From the NCBI RefSeq assembly GCF_900110125.1, contig NZ_FOCN01000002.1, forward strand, positions 248,001-312,000: a stretch of DNA of 64,000 nucleotides, given 5' to 3'. This stretch comes from Cryobacterium luteum (lineage in GTDB: Bacteria > Actinomycetota > Actinomycetes > Actinomycetales > Microbacteriaceae). Every line of letters starts with the position of its first letter. Positions within the stretch are counted from its first letter, which is position 1. Below the pieces are notes generated by a model. That model had not been told where the DNA came from and made no database searches. It saw only the letters and a program-made list of their open reading frames with translations. Positions 55,466-63,500 of this stretch are shown here, piece after piece. The translations under genes and the position numbers were made by a program.

Positions 55466-56287
55466 ATGCCCGCGCTCACCTTTGCAACGATGGGCACCGT
55501 CGTCAGTTTGCGACTCGGCGATTTCGCTGCCGATACCGCTGCCGGTGACCTGGTCGAGACAGTGTTTCGGCGCTGGGATCAGCAATTCAGCCTCTACCGA
55601 GACGACTCGGAGCTGTCTCGGGTCGCGCGCGGGGACATCCGTTTGACCGACGCGAGTGAGAGCCTGCGCAATTGTTACGCCCTCGCGCTGGACTGGCGGG
55701 ATCGCACCCGGGGCGTATTCACTCCGCATCGTGCGGATGGCGTGATCGACCTGTCCGGGGTGGTCAAGGCGCTCGCCATCGCCGAAGCCGGGGCGGCCCT
55801 GATCGCGAGCGGCTTCGCCGACTGGTCGATCAACGCCGGCGGTGACGTGCTGGTCAGTGGTCAGCCGGGCGAACGATTTGAGGCGTGGGAGTCCGCCGAC
55901 AGTGCGATGCCGACCGGGCATCGAGTGGCGGCGCCGGCCGCGGTGACCGAGCACCTCGAATGGGTCGTGGCGATCGTCAATCCATTCGATCGGGGTGACG
56001 TGATTGCGAGCGTTCCGCTGCGGCATCCGCTTCGAGCCGTGGCCACCTCGGGCAGCGCGGAACGCGGCGAGCACATCTGGACGGCGTTGAACGGTGAGCC
56101 GTCGCCGTTTCGCCAGGTGAGCGTTTTTGCCGCCGATATCGTTACGGCCGACGTGCTCGCGACGGCGATCGTGGCTGGCGGCGAGGCGACGCTGAACGAA
56201 ATGACCGAGCGCTTTCCCATCGATGTTCTCGCCGTGTTGCGTGACGGCCAGTTGCTCGCGACGCCGGGGCTGCGCCGGGCCGAATAG
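55466..56287 (+). CDS. apbE: FAD:protein FMN transferase
   Basis: Attaches FMN covalently to threonine in FMN-binding domains, here surely the preceding gene's product. 273 residues from ATG 55466 (MPALTFATMGTVVSLRLGD); GTG 55436, directly after the previous stop, would add ten residues. It shows GVIDLSGVVKALAIAEAG and the conserved INAGGDVLVSG. Shorter than many ApbE proteins and without a lipobox, so it may act in the cytoplasm or be exported another way. Confidence 0.88.
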   Translation: MPALTFATMGTVVSLRLGDFAADTAAGDLVETVFRRWDQQFSLYRDDSELSRVARGDIRLTDASESLRNCYALALDWRDRTRGVFTPHRADGVIDLSGVVKALAIAEAGAALIASGFADWSINAGGDVLVSGQPGERFEAWESADSAMPTGHRVAAPAAVTEHLEWVVAIVNPFDRGDVIASVPLRHPLRAVATSGSAERGEHIWTALNGEPSPFRQVSVFAADIVTADVLATAIVAGGEATLNEMTERFPIDVLAVLRDGQLLATPGLRRAE

Positions 56288-56321
56288 GTCATTTCAGACT
56301 GCCCGGACAGTTTGTACCTGG

Positions 56322-56405
56322 CGCTTGATCGACCGCAGCTTCGACCTCGATCTGGATCCAGGCGCCTACGCCGATCTCGACTTCGACAACGACGACCGGT
56401 ACTGA
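56322..56405 (+). other. possible remnant coding fragment
   Basis: In the 154-nt gap between apbE and marR one frame reads LIDRSFDLDLDPGAYADLD and continues to a TGA at 56405, with strongly GC-biased third positions. It has no start or RBS. It may be the 3' remnant of a lost gene, or chance. Confidence 0.2.
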
Positions 56406-56441
56406 TCAGCTGTTCGGTCGTGGCTGACCGGTCGTGCTTGG

Positions 56442-56942
56442 TCAGTCGTGGTCGAGCAGGCGGTGGTCGGGGTCGAGGGTGCCGAGCAGTCGACCGCAGA
56501 TCTCGCTGAGCTGGCCGACCTGGCGGGCGGTGAGCGGGTCGAACACCACGGTGCGCACCTCATCGACGTGGCCGGGAGCGCTGGCGACGACCTTCTGCCA
56601 GCCCGTTTCGGTGAGGCGGGCCAGGGAGGCGCGGGCATCCGCTTGCGAGGCACAGCGGGTGAGGTAGCCCTGCGTTTCCAAGCGGGTGAGCACGTGCGAG
56701 AGCCGGGAGAGGGAGGAGTTGGTGCGTGAGGCGAGTTCACTGAGCGGCAACGAGTGTTCGTCGTTCTCGGAGATCATGGCGAGCACGTAGTACTCGAAGT
56801 GGCTGAGGCCGGCGTCACGTTTCAGCTCGGACTCCAGGCGGGCCGGGAGCAGCATCGTGACCGCCATCAGGCGCAGCCAGGCGATGCGCTCGTCCTCGGT
56901 GAGCCAGCGCGGCTCCGAGGTGCGTTGGGGAGGGGAAGTCAT
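56442..56942 (-). CDS. MarR family transcriptional regulator
   Basis: 166 residues from ATG 56942 (TTG 56951 is a poorer alternative). Winged-helix region LSELASRTNSSLSRLSHVL and a wing at CASQADARASLARLTE. Divergent from the F420-type reductase gene; inverted repeats lie between them. Confidence 0.88.
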   Translation of the reverse strand: MTSPPQRTSEPRWLTEDERIAWLRLMAVTMLLPARLESELKRDAGLSHFEYYVLAMISENDEHSLPLSELASRTNSSLSRLSHVLTRLETQGYLTRCASQADARASLARLTETGWQKVVASAPGHVDEVRTVVFDPLTARQVGQLSEICGRLLGTLDPDHRLLDHD

Positions 56943-56957
56943 AACAGACAATCTACC

Positions 56958-57000
56958 AGTTGACTTGACGTTTCAACTAAAAAGCCCTAGGTTTTAGTTG
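56958..57000. promoter_or_regulatory. candidate operators of the second MarR
   Basis: Two overlapping inverted repeats with 9-nt spacers: AGTTGA-N9-TCAACT (56958-56978) and CAACTAAAA-N9-TTTTAGTTG (56974-57000), in the 132-bp divergent region. Confidence 0.6.
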
Positions 57001-57074
57001 TTGCTTCAAGTAAGTAACATCCACATCGTGAACACGACCAACAGGCCTCTCCCCCCAATAGAAAGAGAATTCTC

Positions 57075-57719
57075 ATGACTGACATCGTTATCATCGGCAG
57101 CGGCAACATGGCTCGCGGCATCGGAACCCGTGCAGTGGCGGCCGGCCGCAGCGTGCAGATTCTCGGACAGGACCTGGCCAAGGCGGCGGCGCTCGCTGCC
57201 GAACTCGGGGCATCCGTTACCAGCGGCCCGGTCGACTTCGCTGCCGTCGACGGCGACATCGTCGTGCTCGCCGTTCCCTACGACGCGGCTCGCGCCCTCG
57301 TGACCGGCTACGGCGCCGCACTCGCCGGCAAGACCGTGATCGACATCACCAACCCGGTCGACTTCACGACCTTCGACTCCCTGACCGTCGCCCCCGGCAC
57401 CTCAGCGGCCGAAGAGCTCGCCAAGCTCGCCGCTGACGGCGTCAACATCGTTAAGGCCTTCAACACGACCTTCGCCGGCACGCTCGTCACCGGGTCGGTC
57501 TCCGGCCAGCCGCTCGACGTGTTCGTCGCGAGTGACTCCGACACGGCCAAAGCCGCCGTCGAGTCGTTCGTCACCGACGCCGGACTCAACCCCATCGATG
57601 TCGGCCCGCTGCGTCGCGCCCGCGAGCTCGAGGGCTTCCAGCTGCTCATCATGACCCTGCAGGTCAACCCGGCACACGCCTCGTACAACTGGAACACCGG
57701 CCTCAAGGTGCTCGCCTAG
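57075..57719 (+). CDS. F420-dependent NADP reductase-type oxidoreductase
   Basis: 214 residues with an N-terminal Rossmann motif IIGSGNMARGIGTRA and the ITNPVDF and VKAFNTTFAGTL segments of the NADPH:F420 reductase fold. Whether it uses F420 is unclear; many homologues are general NADP-dependent reductases. Likely controlled by the divergent MarR. AGAAAGAGA precedes the ATG. Confidence 0.85.
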   Translation: MTDIVIIGSGNMARGIGTRAVAAGRSVQILGQDLAKAAALAAELGASVTSGPVDFAAVDGDIVVLAVPYDAARALVTGYGAALAGKTVIDITNPVDFTTFDSLTVAPGTSAAEELAKLAADGVNIVKAFNTTFAGTLVTGSVSGQPLDVFVASDSDTAKAAVESFVTDAGLNPIDVGPLRRARELEGFQLLIMTLQVNPAHASYNWNTGLKVLA

Positions 57720-57731
57720 GCAGTAGCAGCG

Positions 57732-57793
57732 GGGCGCAGGTTGGCTCGCTGGGCGCATGATCAAACGTGCGCCCGGAGAGCAAGCCTGCGCCC
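57732..57793. terminator. nested inverted repeat after the reductase gene
   Basis: GGGCGCAGG (57732-57740) pairs with CCTGCGCCC (57785-57793), and inside it GGGCGCA (57751-57757) with TGCGCCC (57768-57774). It lies 12 nt after the stop codon; no T tract. Confidence 0.65.
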
Positions 57794-57832
57794 GGCGCCG
57801 CCCGCCCGCCCAGGAGGCGGCGTACAACACCC

Positions 57833-57845
57833 TAGGCTCGCAGCA
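57833..57845 (+). promoter_or_regulatory. -10 box of leaderless DUF6518-like gene
   Basis: TAGGCT at 57833-57838, 6 nt, then ATG 57845. Confidence 0.6.
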
Positions 57846-58456
57846 TGACCCTGACCGACGAACGGATGCGTCGGCCAGCGACGCTCGCCCGCAGTCTGCT
57901 CGTGGCGGTCGGCGCCGGGATCGCGACCGGGCTGCTGGCCCGCGCGCTGTATGCAGTGCTGCCGGAGCCGTGGACCACGCTCGCCAACACCAGCGCGCTG
58001 TGGGGCCTGCTTCCGTTCACCGTTGCAGCGCTGACCCGAACCCGCGGGTCGCGCGCGATCCTGCTTGGCGTGACCGCGCTGGCGGCGATGGTCGTAACCT
58101 GGGCCGTACTCGGCCCGGAGTCGCAGCCACCCCGCGTGCTCGTGCTGTGGGGGATCGTCGCCATCGGCGCCGGCGCGCTGTGTGGGCTGGCGGGTGACCT
58201 GGCCGGCCGACGGCAGCCGCTCGCGCACCGATTGGGTTTGGCCGTGATGAGCGGGCTCGTCCTCGGCGAGGCGTTCTACGGCGCGCTGCTGATCGGCGGC
58301 CCGCAGTGGTGGGGCGAGAGCGCCCTGGGCCTGCTCCTGGCTCTCGGCGGAGGTCGCCGCTGGCCAGACCGGGCAGTGGCGCTCGCGCTGGCCGCTCTGA
58401 TGGCGGCCAGCCTGTTCGGCGTCTACCTGCTCTTTGACGCAATCGCCGCCGGCTAG
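57845..58456 (+). CDS. DUF6518-like membrane protein
   Basis: 203 residues with about six hydrophobic segments and short loops; motifs such as NTSALWGLLPF and the GEAFYGALLIGG segment suggest a DUF6518-type protein. No catalytic residues are apparent. Function unknown. Confidence 0.7.
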   Translation: MTLTDERMRRPATLARSLLVAVGAGIATGLLARALYAVLPEPWTTLANTSALWGLLPFTVAALTRTRGSRAILLGVTALAAMVVTWAVLGPESQPPRVLVLWGIVAIGAGALCGLAGDLAGRRQPLAHRLGLAVMSGLVLGEAFYGALLIGGPQWWGESALGLLLALGGGRRWPDRAVALALAALMAASLFGVYLLFDAIAAG

Positions 58457-58475
58457 GACCGGTGCGGCCGACAGA

Positions 58476-58886
58476 CTAGGAGTGGGTCGGCATGCGCTGG
58501 CGAGAGGCGCGCTGCACGAGTGCGGCGATGGCGCGCCAGCCGAGCAGGAACACGCCGAGCACGATGGTCGTCACGATCGCGAAACTGAGCTGAACGCCCT
58601 GGCCGCTGGCCAGGCGCAGCAACAGGCCGCCGGCCACGGTCACGATCCAGATCGCGAGGCCGGTCCAGACGATGTTGTGGGGGTGACGCCAGGCGCGCAG
58701 CAGCAGCCAGCCGATGATCAGCCCGCCCAGAAACGGCCAGTAGGTGACGCCGAGGCCGGCCAGGCTCTCTTTGTGGCTCAACCGACCGATGGCTGCGAAC
58801 GCGAGCACGAGTACCGCGTCGAGCACGCCCGCCGTGATGATTGACGATCGAGGAATGGGGCCAGCTTTGATGTGCAGTGATGCCAT
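58476..58886 (-). CDS. DUF3054 membrane protein
   Basis: 136 residues with four hydrophobic segments, matching DUF3054 (DAVLVLAFAAIGRLSH, then TYWPFLGGLIIGWLL and GVQLSFAIVTTIVLGVFLL). Function unknown. Leaderless start. Convergent with the preceding gene. Confidence 0.82.
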   Translation of the reverse strand: MASLHIKAGPIPRSSIITAGVLDAVLVLAFAAIGRLSHKESLAGLGVTYWPFLGGLIIGWLLLRAWRHPHNIVWTGLAIWIVTVAGGLLLRLASGQGVQLSFAIVTTIVLGVFLLGWRAIAALVQRASRQRMPTHS

Positions 58887-58898
58887 ATTTTCAGCCTA
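58887..58898 (-). promoter_or_regulatory. -10 box of leaderless DUF3054 gene
   Basis: On the minus strand TAGGCT (58898-58893), 6 nt, then ATG 58886. Confidence 0.6.
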
Positions 58899-58945
58899 GC
58901 CACGCGGCCGGGGCGTAACCCGGTGTTGTCTGTGAGCCGGCTCGA

Positions 58946-59656
58946 CTAGATGTTGCCGCCGATGAGGGCGCCGATCACGTACGTGACCGCGAGGGCGAGG
59001 ATGCCGCCGATGACGATGCGGGCGATGGCCCGCGGCTTGGGGCTGCTGCCGAGGTGGGCGCTCAGCCAGCCGGTGACGACGAGCGCGATCAGTACAGCGA
59101 CGAAGGTGGCACCGATGCGGTACTCGGCCGGCGGCAGCAGCACGGCGAGCAGGGGGAGTGCGGCGCCAACGGTGAAAGCGATAGCGGATGCGTAGGCCGC
59201 GTGCCACGGGTTCGACACGTCCTGCTCGGTGATGTGCAGTTCAACTTCGAGGTGGGCGGCGAGGGCGTCATGCCGGGTGAGCTCGATCGCCACCTGCTGG
59301 GCGGTCTGGCTGGAGAGCCCCTTGGCTTCGTAGAATCCGGCCAGTTCGGCGAGTTCCTCGTCGGGCTCGTTCTCGAGTTCCCAGGTTTCCTTGGCGATCA
59401 GGGCACGTTCGGAGTCGCGCTGGCTGCTCACCGACACGTATTCGCCGAGGGCCATCGAGATCGCGCCGGCAAGCAGGCTCGCCACGCCGGCGATGAGGAT
59501 GACGTGGGAGTTTGTCGTGGCGGCGGCAACACCCACGACGAGGGCGGCGACGGAGACGATTCCGTCGTTCGCGCCCAGAACACCGGCGCGCAGCCAGTTC
59601 AGGCGGGAGGCGAGGCCGGCGGCGTGCGGTTCAACCGCTTGGACAAGATCAGTCAT
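58946..59656 (-). CDS. VIT family iron/manganese transporter
   Basis: 236 residues. Matches the CCC1/VIT1 fold: GVLGANDGIVSVAALVVGVA, SMALGEYVSVSSQRDSE, then an acidic cytoplasmic metal-binding region (ENEPDEELAELAGFYEAKG) and three further membrane segments. It probably exports or sequesters Fe2+ or Mn2+. ATG 59656 fits the promoter; the frame's upstream extension to 59755 lies beyond the -10 box. Confidence 0.9.
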   Translation of the reverse strand: MTDLVQAVEPHAAGLASRLNWLRAGVLGANDGIVSVAALVVGVAAATTNSHVILIAGVASLLAGAISMALGEYVSVSSQRDSERALIAKETWELENEPDEELAELAGFYEAKGLSSQTAQQVAIELTRHDALAAHLEVELHITEQDVSNPWHAAYASAIAFTVGAALPLLAVLLPPAEYRIGATFVAVLIALVVTGWLSAHLGSSPKPRAIARIVIGGILALAVTYVIGALIGGNI

Positions 59657-59668
59657 GGTCCTACGATA
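59657..59668 (-). promoter_or_regulatory. -10 box of leaderless VIT gene
   Basis: On the minus strand TATCGT (59668-59663), 6 nt, then ATG 59656. Confidence 0.55.
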
Positions 59669-59796
59669 AGCACTCGGTGCCGGAGTCGTCCAGCAAGGTG
59701 TGGCTAGCCTTCCGCCCGTTTTTGCACCGGTCGATGCGGCATCGGGGTGCGCCATGACGCATGATTCACGCGATAGAGTTTCCCAGGGCCGGTATG

Positions 59797-59810
59797 TCTT
59801 GATGTCGAGC
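59797..59810 (+). promoter_or_regulatory. imperfect palindrome upstream of sucC
   Basis: TCTTGATGTCGAGC, near-symmetric around TG, lies 87 bp before the sucC start in a 241-bp gap that also holds an unassigned promoter. Possible operator; regulator unknown. Confidence 0.3.
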
Positions 59811-59897
59811 TAATTTACGACAACGACTGCTGTTACCAACAACCTCATATATCTTCACCGGCGGTGTGATCGCCAAGACGCGGATTGGAAGAGCAGC

Positions 59898-61067
59898 GTG
59901 GATCTTTACGAGTACCAAGCGAGAGACCTCTTTGAGGAATATGGTGTGCCGGTTCTGCCGGGCATCATCGCGGACACCCCCGCCGAAGTACGTGCAGCAG
60001 CCGAGAAGCTCGGTGGTGTTGTCGTGGTCAAGGCGCAGGTCAAGGTTGGCGGCCGCGGCAAGGCCGGCGGCGTCAAGGTAGCCAAGACTCCGGATGACGC
60101 TGAGGCCGCAGGCCAGGGCATTCTGGGCCTGGACATCAAGGGTCACACCGTTCACCGCGTCATGGTGGCGGGCGGCGCCCGCATCAAGCAGGAGTTCTAC
60201 TTCTCCGTGCTGCTGGACCGGTCCAACCGCTCCTACCTGTCGCTCGCCAGCTACGAGGGTGGCGTAGAGATCGAAGTTCTCGCCGTCGAGAAGCCCGAAG
60301 CGCTCGCCTACACAGCAGTCGACCCGACCGTCGGCATCGATCTCGCCGTGGCGAAGCAGATCGCGATCGACGCCAAGTTCCCGGCCGAGCTCGTCGACAA
60401 GGTCGCCCCGGTCTTCGTCAAGCTGTACAACGTATTCAAGGGTGAAGACGCAACCCTGGTCGAGGTCAACCCGCTCGTGCTGACCGAAGAGGGCGACATC
60501 ATCGCCCTCGACGGCAAGGTCACGATCGATGAGAACGCCGACTTCCGTCACCCCAAGCACGCCCTCCTCGAGGACGCCGCTGCGGCTGACCCGCTCGAAG
60601 CCAAGGCCAAGGCCGCCGGCCTCAACTACGTCAAGCTCGACGGTGAAGTCGGCATCATCGGTAACGGCGCAGGGCTCGTCATGAGCACCCTCGACGTCGT
60701 CGCCTACGCCGGTGAGAACTTCGGCAGCGTCAAGCCGGCCAACTTCCTCGACATCGGGGGCGGAGCATCCGCTGAGGTCATGGCCGCCGGCCTCGACGTC
60801 ATCCTCGGCGACCCGCAGGTCAAGAGCGTGTTCGTCAACGTCTTCGGTGGCATCACCGCGTGTGACGCCGTCGCCAAGGGCATCGTCGGCGCGCTCGCCG
60901 AGCTCGGTGCCAGCGCCAACAAGCCGCTCGTGGTGCGCCTCGACGGCAACAACGTCGAGGAGGGTCGCCGCATCCTCGCCGAGGCGAACCACCCGCTCGT
61001 AACACTGGCCGCCACCATGGACGAGGGCGCCGCCAAGGCCGCCGAGCTCGCCCACGCAGCGAAGTAA
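59898..61067 (+). CDS. sucC: succinyl-CoA synthetase, beta subunit
   Basis: TCA-cycle enzyme making ATP or GTP from succinyl-CoA. 389 residues. ATP-grasp domain begins [19 protein letters not shown], with [19 protein letters not shown] and the C-terminal [19 protein letters not shown] start with GGAAGAG upstream. sucD follows after 13 nt. Confidence 0.97.
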   Translation: MDLYEYQARDLFEEYGVPVLPGIIADTPAEVRAAAEKLGGVVVVKAQVKVGGRGKAGGVKVAKTPDDAEAAGQGILGLDIKGHTVHRVMVAGGARIKQEFYFSVLLDRSNRSYLSLASYEGGVEIEVLAVEKPEALAYTAVDPTVGIDLAVAKQIAIDAKFPAELVDKVAPVFVKLYNVFKGEDATLVEVNPLVLTEEGDIIALDGKVTIDENADFRHPKHALLEDAAAADPLEAKAKAAGLNYVKLDGEVGIIGNGAGLVMSTLDVVAYAGENFGSVKPANFLDIGGGASAEVMAAGLDVILGDPQVKSVFVNVFGGITACDAVAKGIVGALAELGASANKPLVVRLDGNNVEEGRRILAEANHPLVTLAATMDEGAAKAAELAHAAK

Positions 61068-61080
61068 GGGACAACCAAGC

Positions 61081-61968
61081 ATGTCAATCTTCCTCAACAA
61101 AGACTCCAAGGTCATCGTTCAGGGCATCACCGGAGGTGAGGGCACCAAGCACACCGCCCTCATGCTCAAGGCCGGAACCCAGGTCGTCGGTGGCGTCAAC
61201 GCGCGCAAGGCCGGCACTACCGTTGTGCACGGCAGCGTCGAGCTGCCCGTGTTCGGCACGGTCGCCGAGGCCGTCGCGAAGACCGGCGCCGACGTGTCGA
61301 TCATCTTCGTACCGCCGGTGTTCACCAAGGACGCCGTCATCGAAGCGATCGATGCTGAGATTCCGCTGCTCGTCATCATCACCGAGGGTGTTCCCGTGCA
61401 GGACTCGGCCGAGTTCTGGGCCTACGCCATCGCCAAGGGCAACAAGACCCGCATCATCGGCCCGAACTGCCCCGGCATCATCACGCCCGGTGAAGCACTC
61501 GTCGGCATCACCCCGGCGAACATCACCGTCAAGGGCCCGGTCGGACTCGTCTCCAAGTCGGGCACGCTGACCTACCAGATGATGTACGAACTGCGCGACC
61601 TCGGCTTCTCCACCGCGATCGGCATCGGTGGCGACCCCATCATCGGCACCACGCACATCGACGCGCTCGAAGCCTTCGAGAACGACCCGGAGACCCTCGC
61701 CATCGTCATGATCGGCGAAATCGGCGGCGACGCTGAAGAGAAGGCCGCTGAATACATCAAGGCGCACGTCACGAAGCCGGTCATCGGCTACGTCGCCGGT
61801 TTCACCGCCCCCGAGGGTAAGACCATGGGCCACGCCGGCGCCATCGTCTCCGACGGAGCCGGAACCGCCCAGGGCAAGAAGGAGGCCCTCGAGGCCGCCG
61901 GAGTCAAGGTCGGCAAGACGCCGAGCGAGGCTGCAACCCTGCTGCGCGAGGCACTCGCCGCACTGTAA
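61081..61968 (+). CDS. sucD: succinyl-CoA synthetase, alpha subunit
   Basis: Carries the phosphohistidine. 295 residues. CoA-binding N-terminus ([18 protein letters not shown]), [12 protein letters not shown], and the active-site His in [17 protein letters not shown]. Its TAA stop lies inside the first unit of a 15-bp tandem repeat. Confidence 0.97.
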   Translation: MSIFLNKDSKVIVQGITGGEGTKHTALMLKAGTQVVGGVNARKAGTTVVHGSVELPVFGTVAEAVAKTGADVSIIFVPPVFTKDAVIEAIDAEIPLLVIITEGVPVQDSAEFWAYAIAKGNKTRIIGPNCPGIITPGEALVGITPANITVKGPVGLVSKSGTLTYQMMYELRDLGFSTAIGIGGDPIIGTTHIDALEAFENDPETLAIVMIGEIGGDAEEKAAEYIKAHVTKPVIGYVAGFTAPEGKTMGHAGAIVSDGAGTAQGKKEALEAAGVKVGKTPSEAATLLREALAAL

Positions 61969-62005
61969 TTTGTTTCACTGTAATTAGTTTCACAGTAATT
62001 CGCTC
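61961..62005 (+). repeat. three tandem 15-bp repeats over the sucD stop
   Basis: CACTGTAATTTGTTT (61961-61975), CACTGTAATTAGTTT (61976-61990) and a decayed CACAGTAATTCGCTC (61991-62005). The first copy encodes the last two codons and the stop of sucD. A+T rich in contrast to its surroundings. Confidence 0.88.
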
Positions 62006-62010
62006 AAACG

Positions 62011-62044
62011 AGGGGCTCGCCGGACTATCGGCGGGCCCCTTTTG
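62011..62044 (+). terminator. rho-independent terminator after sucD
   Basis: 12-bp stem (62011-62022 with 62029-62040, one G-T pair), 6-nt loop and a T run. Confidence 0.92.
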
Positions 62045-62074
62045 TGTGGGCGGGGCGCTGGCGGGCGTGCAGAT

Positions 62075-62163
62075 CTGCGGAGATTTCGAGCGGATGCCCG
62101 GGCGCGCCGCGTGATCACGCGCGTGTTCGCGCGCGCCGGCACACACGCGGGGGATCTCCGCAG
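62075..62163. repeat. GC-rich inverted repeat element after sucD
   Basis: Arms CTGCGGAGAT (62075-62084) and ATCTCCGCAG (62154-62163) enclose a GC-rich centre with the perfect 14-bp palindrome CGCGTGATCACGCG (62108-62121). The arms resemble those at 23337-23410. This fills most of the 274-bp gap before the next gene. Confidence 0.55.
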
Positions 62164-62228
62164 TTACGAACGGAGGGTTGTGTGCCGCAAGTGGGCGCGG
62201 GCTGGCGGGCAATGTCGGCCCGGAGAGA

Positions 62229-62234
62229 TAGGCT
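62229..62234 (+). promoter_or_regulatory. -10 box of the DUF6350 gene
   Basis: TAGGCT at 62229-62234, 8 nt before ATG 62243. Confidence 0.5.
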
Positions 62235-62242
62235 CGCAACGG

Positions 62243-63490
62243 ATGAACCGCATAACGACCGCCCTGCTCGCCGCTCTCGAGGCACTACTTGTCGTCGCCA
62301 TCGGCATCGGCATCGCCATGGTGCCCCTCACCGTGCTCTGGGCCGCCCACTTCGGCCTCTCGGTCGAATGGTTCGTCTTCTGGCGCGCTGCCGCCGATAT
62401 CTGGCTGCTCGGCAATGGCGTCGACCTCACGGTGCAACTCGGCCCCGACGTGGCCGCGGCGCTCGGCCTGGCCGGCGCAGACACCCCCTTTCTGATCTCG
62501 GTAGTACCGCTCGGGTTCGCGATGCTGTCGGTGCTCATGGGCGTGCACACCGGTCGGCGCGCCGCAGAAACCCCGCACCGCTGGACCGGCGTCGGCGTTG
62601 CCGTTGGCACCTATGCCCTTCTCGCCACGCTCGTGACCGTGTCGGCCGTGTCGCAAACCGTCGCGCCCAACCAGCTGCAGGGTGTTCTGCTGCCGGCGCT
62701 CATCTATGCCGCCGGAGTTCTGGTGGGAGCGGAACTGGGGCGGCGCAAGACCGCGGGGGCCGTTGACGCTGTGGATCGGGTGAGCCTGCGCATCCGCTCG
62801 TGGTACCAGCGGATGCCGCAGACCAGTCGCACCATCATCGAGGCCGCTCTGCGCGGCGGAACAGCGGCCGCCGCCGGGGTGCTGATCGTGTCGGCCGTGG
62901 CCGTGGCCGCGCTCATCGCGGTCAACTACGCGACCATCATCGGGCTGTACGAGGCGGTGCAGGCCGGCGTGTTCGGCGGCGCCACCATCACTCTCGCCCA
63001 GCTCGCCCTCATTCCCAACCTGGTCATCTGGGCCGCCGCATGGTTCGTCGGTCCGGGCATCGCGCTCGGCGTGGGAACGAGCGTCTCGCCGATCGGAACC
63101 GTCGTCGGCACCCTGCCCGGCCTGCCCCTGTTCGGTGCGCTGCCGCAGGGCACCCCGGCCTACGGCTTCCTCGGACTGCTCGTTCCGGTGCTGATCGGCT
63201 TCATTGTGGCGGTCGTCACCCGACAGTATTTGGACCGCCCCGGTGTGCCCGAACGCACCACGCTTGAACACGTGCTCACCGGCCTCGGCATGGGAGTGGT
63301 CGCCGGCGCACTGCTCGGCGTGCTCGCCTGGTGGTCGGCCGGAGCCATGGGCCCCGGCCGTCTGGTCGAGGTCGGGCCCGATCCGTTGCTGGTCGGGGCT
63401 CTCGCCGCCGCCGAAATCGGTGTCGCTGCGGCCCTCGGCATGCTGGCCGGCCGGGTGCGACTCCCGTCGGGGCTCTCCGTCAAACGGTAA
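62243..63490 (+). CDS. DUF6350 multi-span membrane protein
   Basis: 415 residues with about ten hydrophobic segments. Members sit directly upstream of purN in many actinobacteria and have been linked to the cell envelope or division, but the role is not settled. ATG 62243 follows a TAGGCT -10 box; the frame is open 67 codons upstream through the GC-rich element and is rejected as coding. Its TAA stop is part of the purN -10 box. Confidence 0.85.
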   Translation: MNRITTALLAALEALLVVAIGIGIAMVPLTVLWAAHFGLSVEWFVFWRAAADIWLLGNGVDLTVQLGPDVAAALGLAGADTPFLISVVPLGFAMLSVLMGVHTGRRAAETPHRWTGVGVAVGTYALLATLVTVSAVSQTVAPNQLQGVLLPALIYAAGVLVGAELGRRKTAGAVDAVDRVSLRIRSWYQRMPQTSRTIIEAALRGGTAAAAGVLIVSAVAVAALIAVNYATIIGLYEAVQAGVFGGATITLAQLALIPNLVIWAAAWFVGPGIALGVGTSVSPIGTVVGTLPGLPLFGALPQGTPAYGFLGLLVPVLIGFIVAVVTRQYLDRPGVPERTTLEHVLTGLGMGVVAGALLGVLAWWSAGAMGPGRLVEVGPDPLLVGALAAAEIGVAAALGMLAGRVRLPSGLSVKR

Positions 63491-63500
63491 GCTCAGTGCG
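63488..63500 (+). promoter_or_regulatory. -10 box of leaderless purN, containing the DUF6350 stop
   Basis: TAAGCT at 63488-63493, 6 nt, then GTG 63500. The TAA is the stop of the upstream gene. Confidence 0.6.

Noticed and set aside
62042..62242. 67-codon N-terminal extension of the DUF6350 protein
   Set aside because: Runs through a terminator and a palindromic element, and begins upstream of the -10 box.
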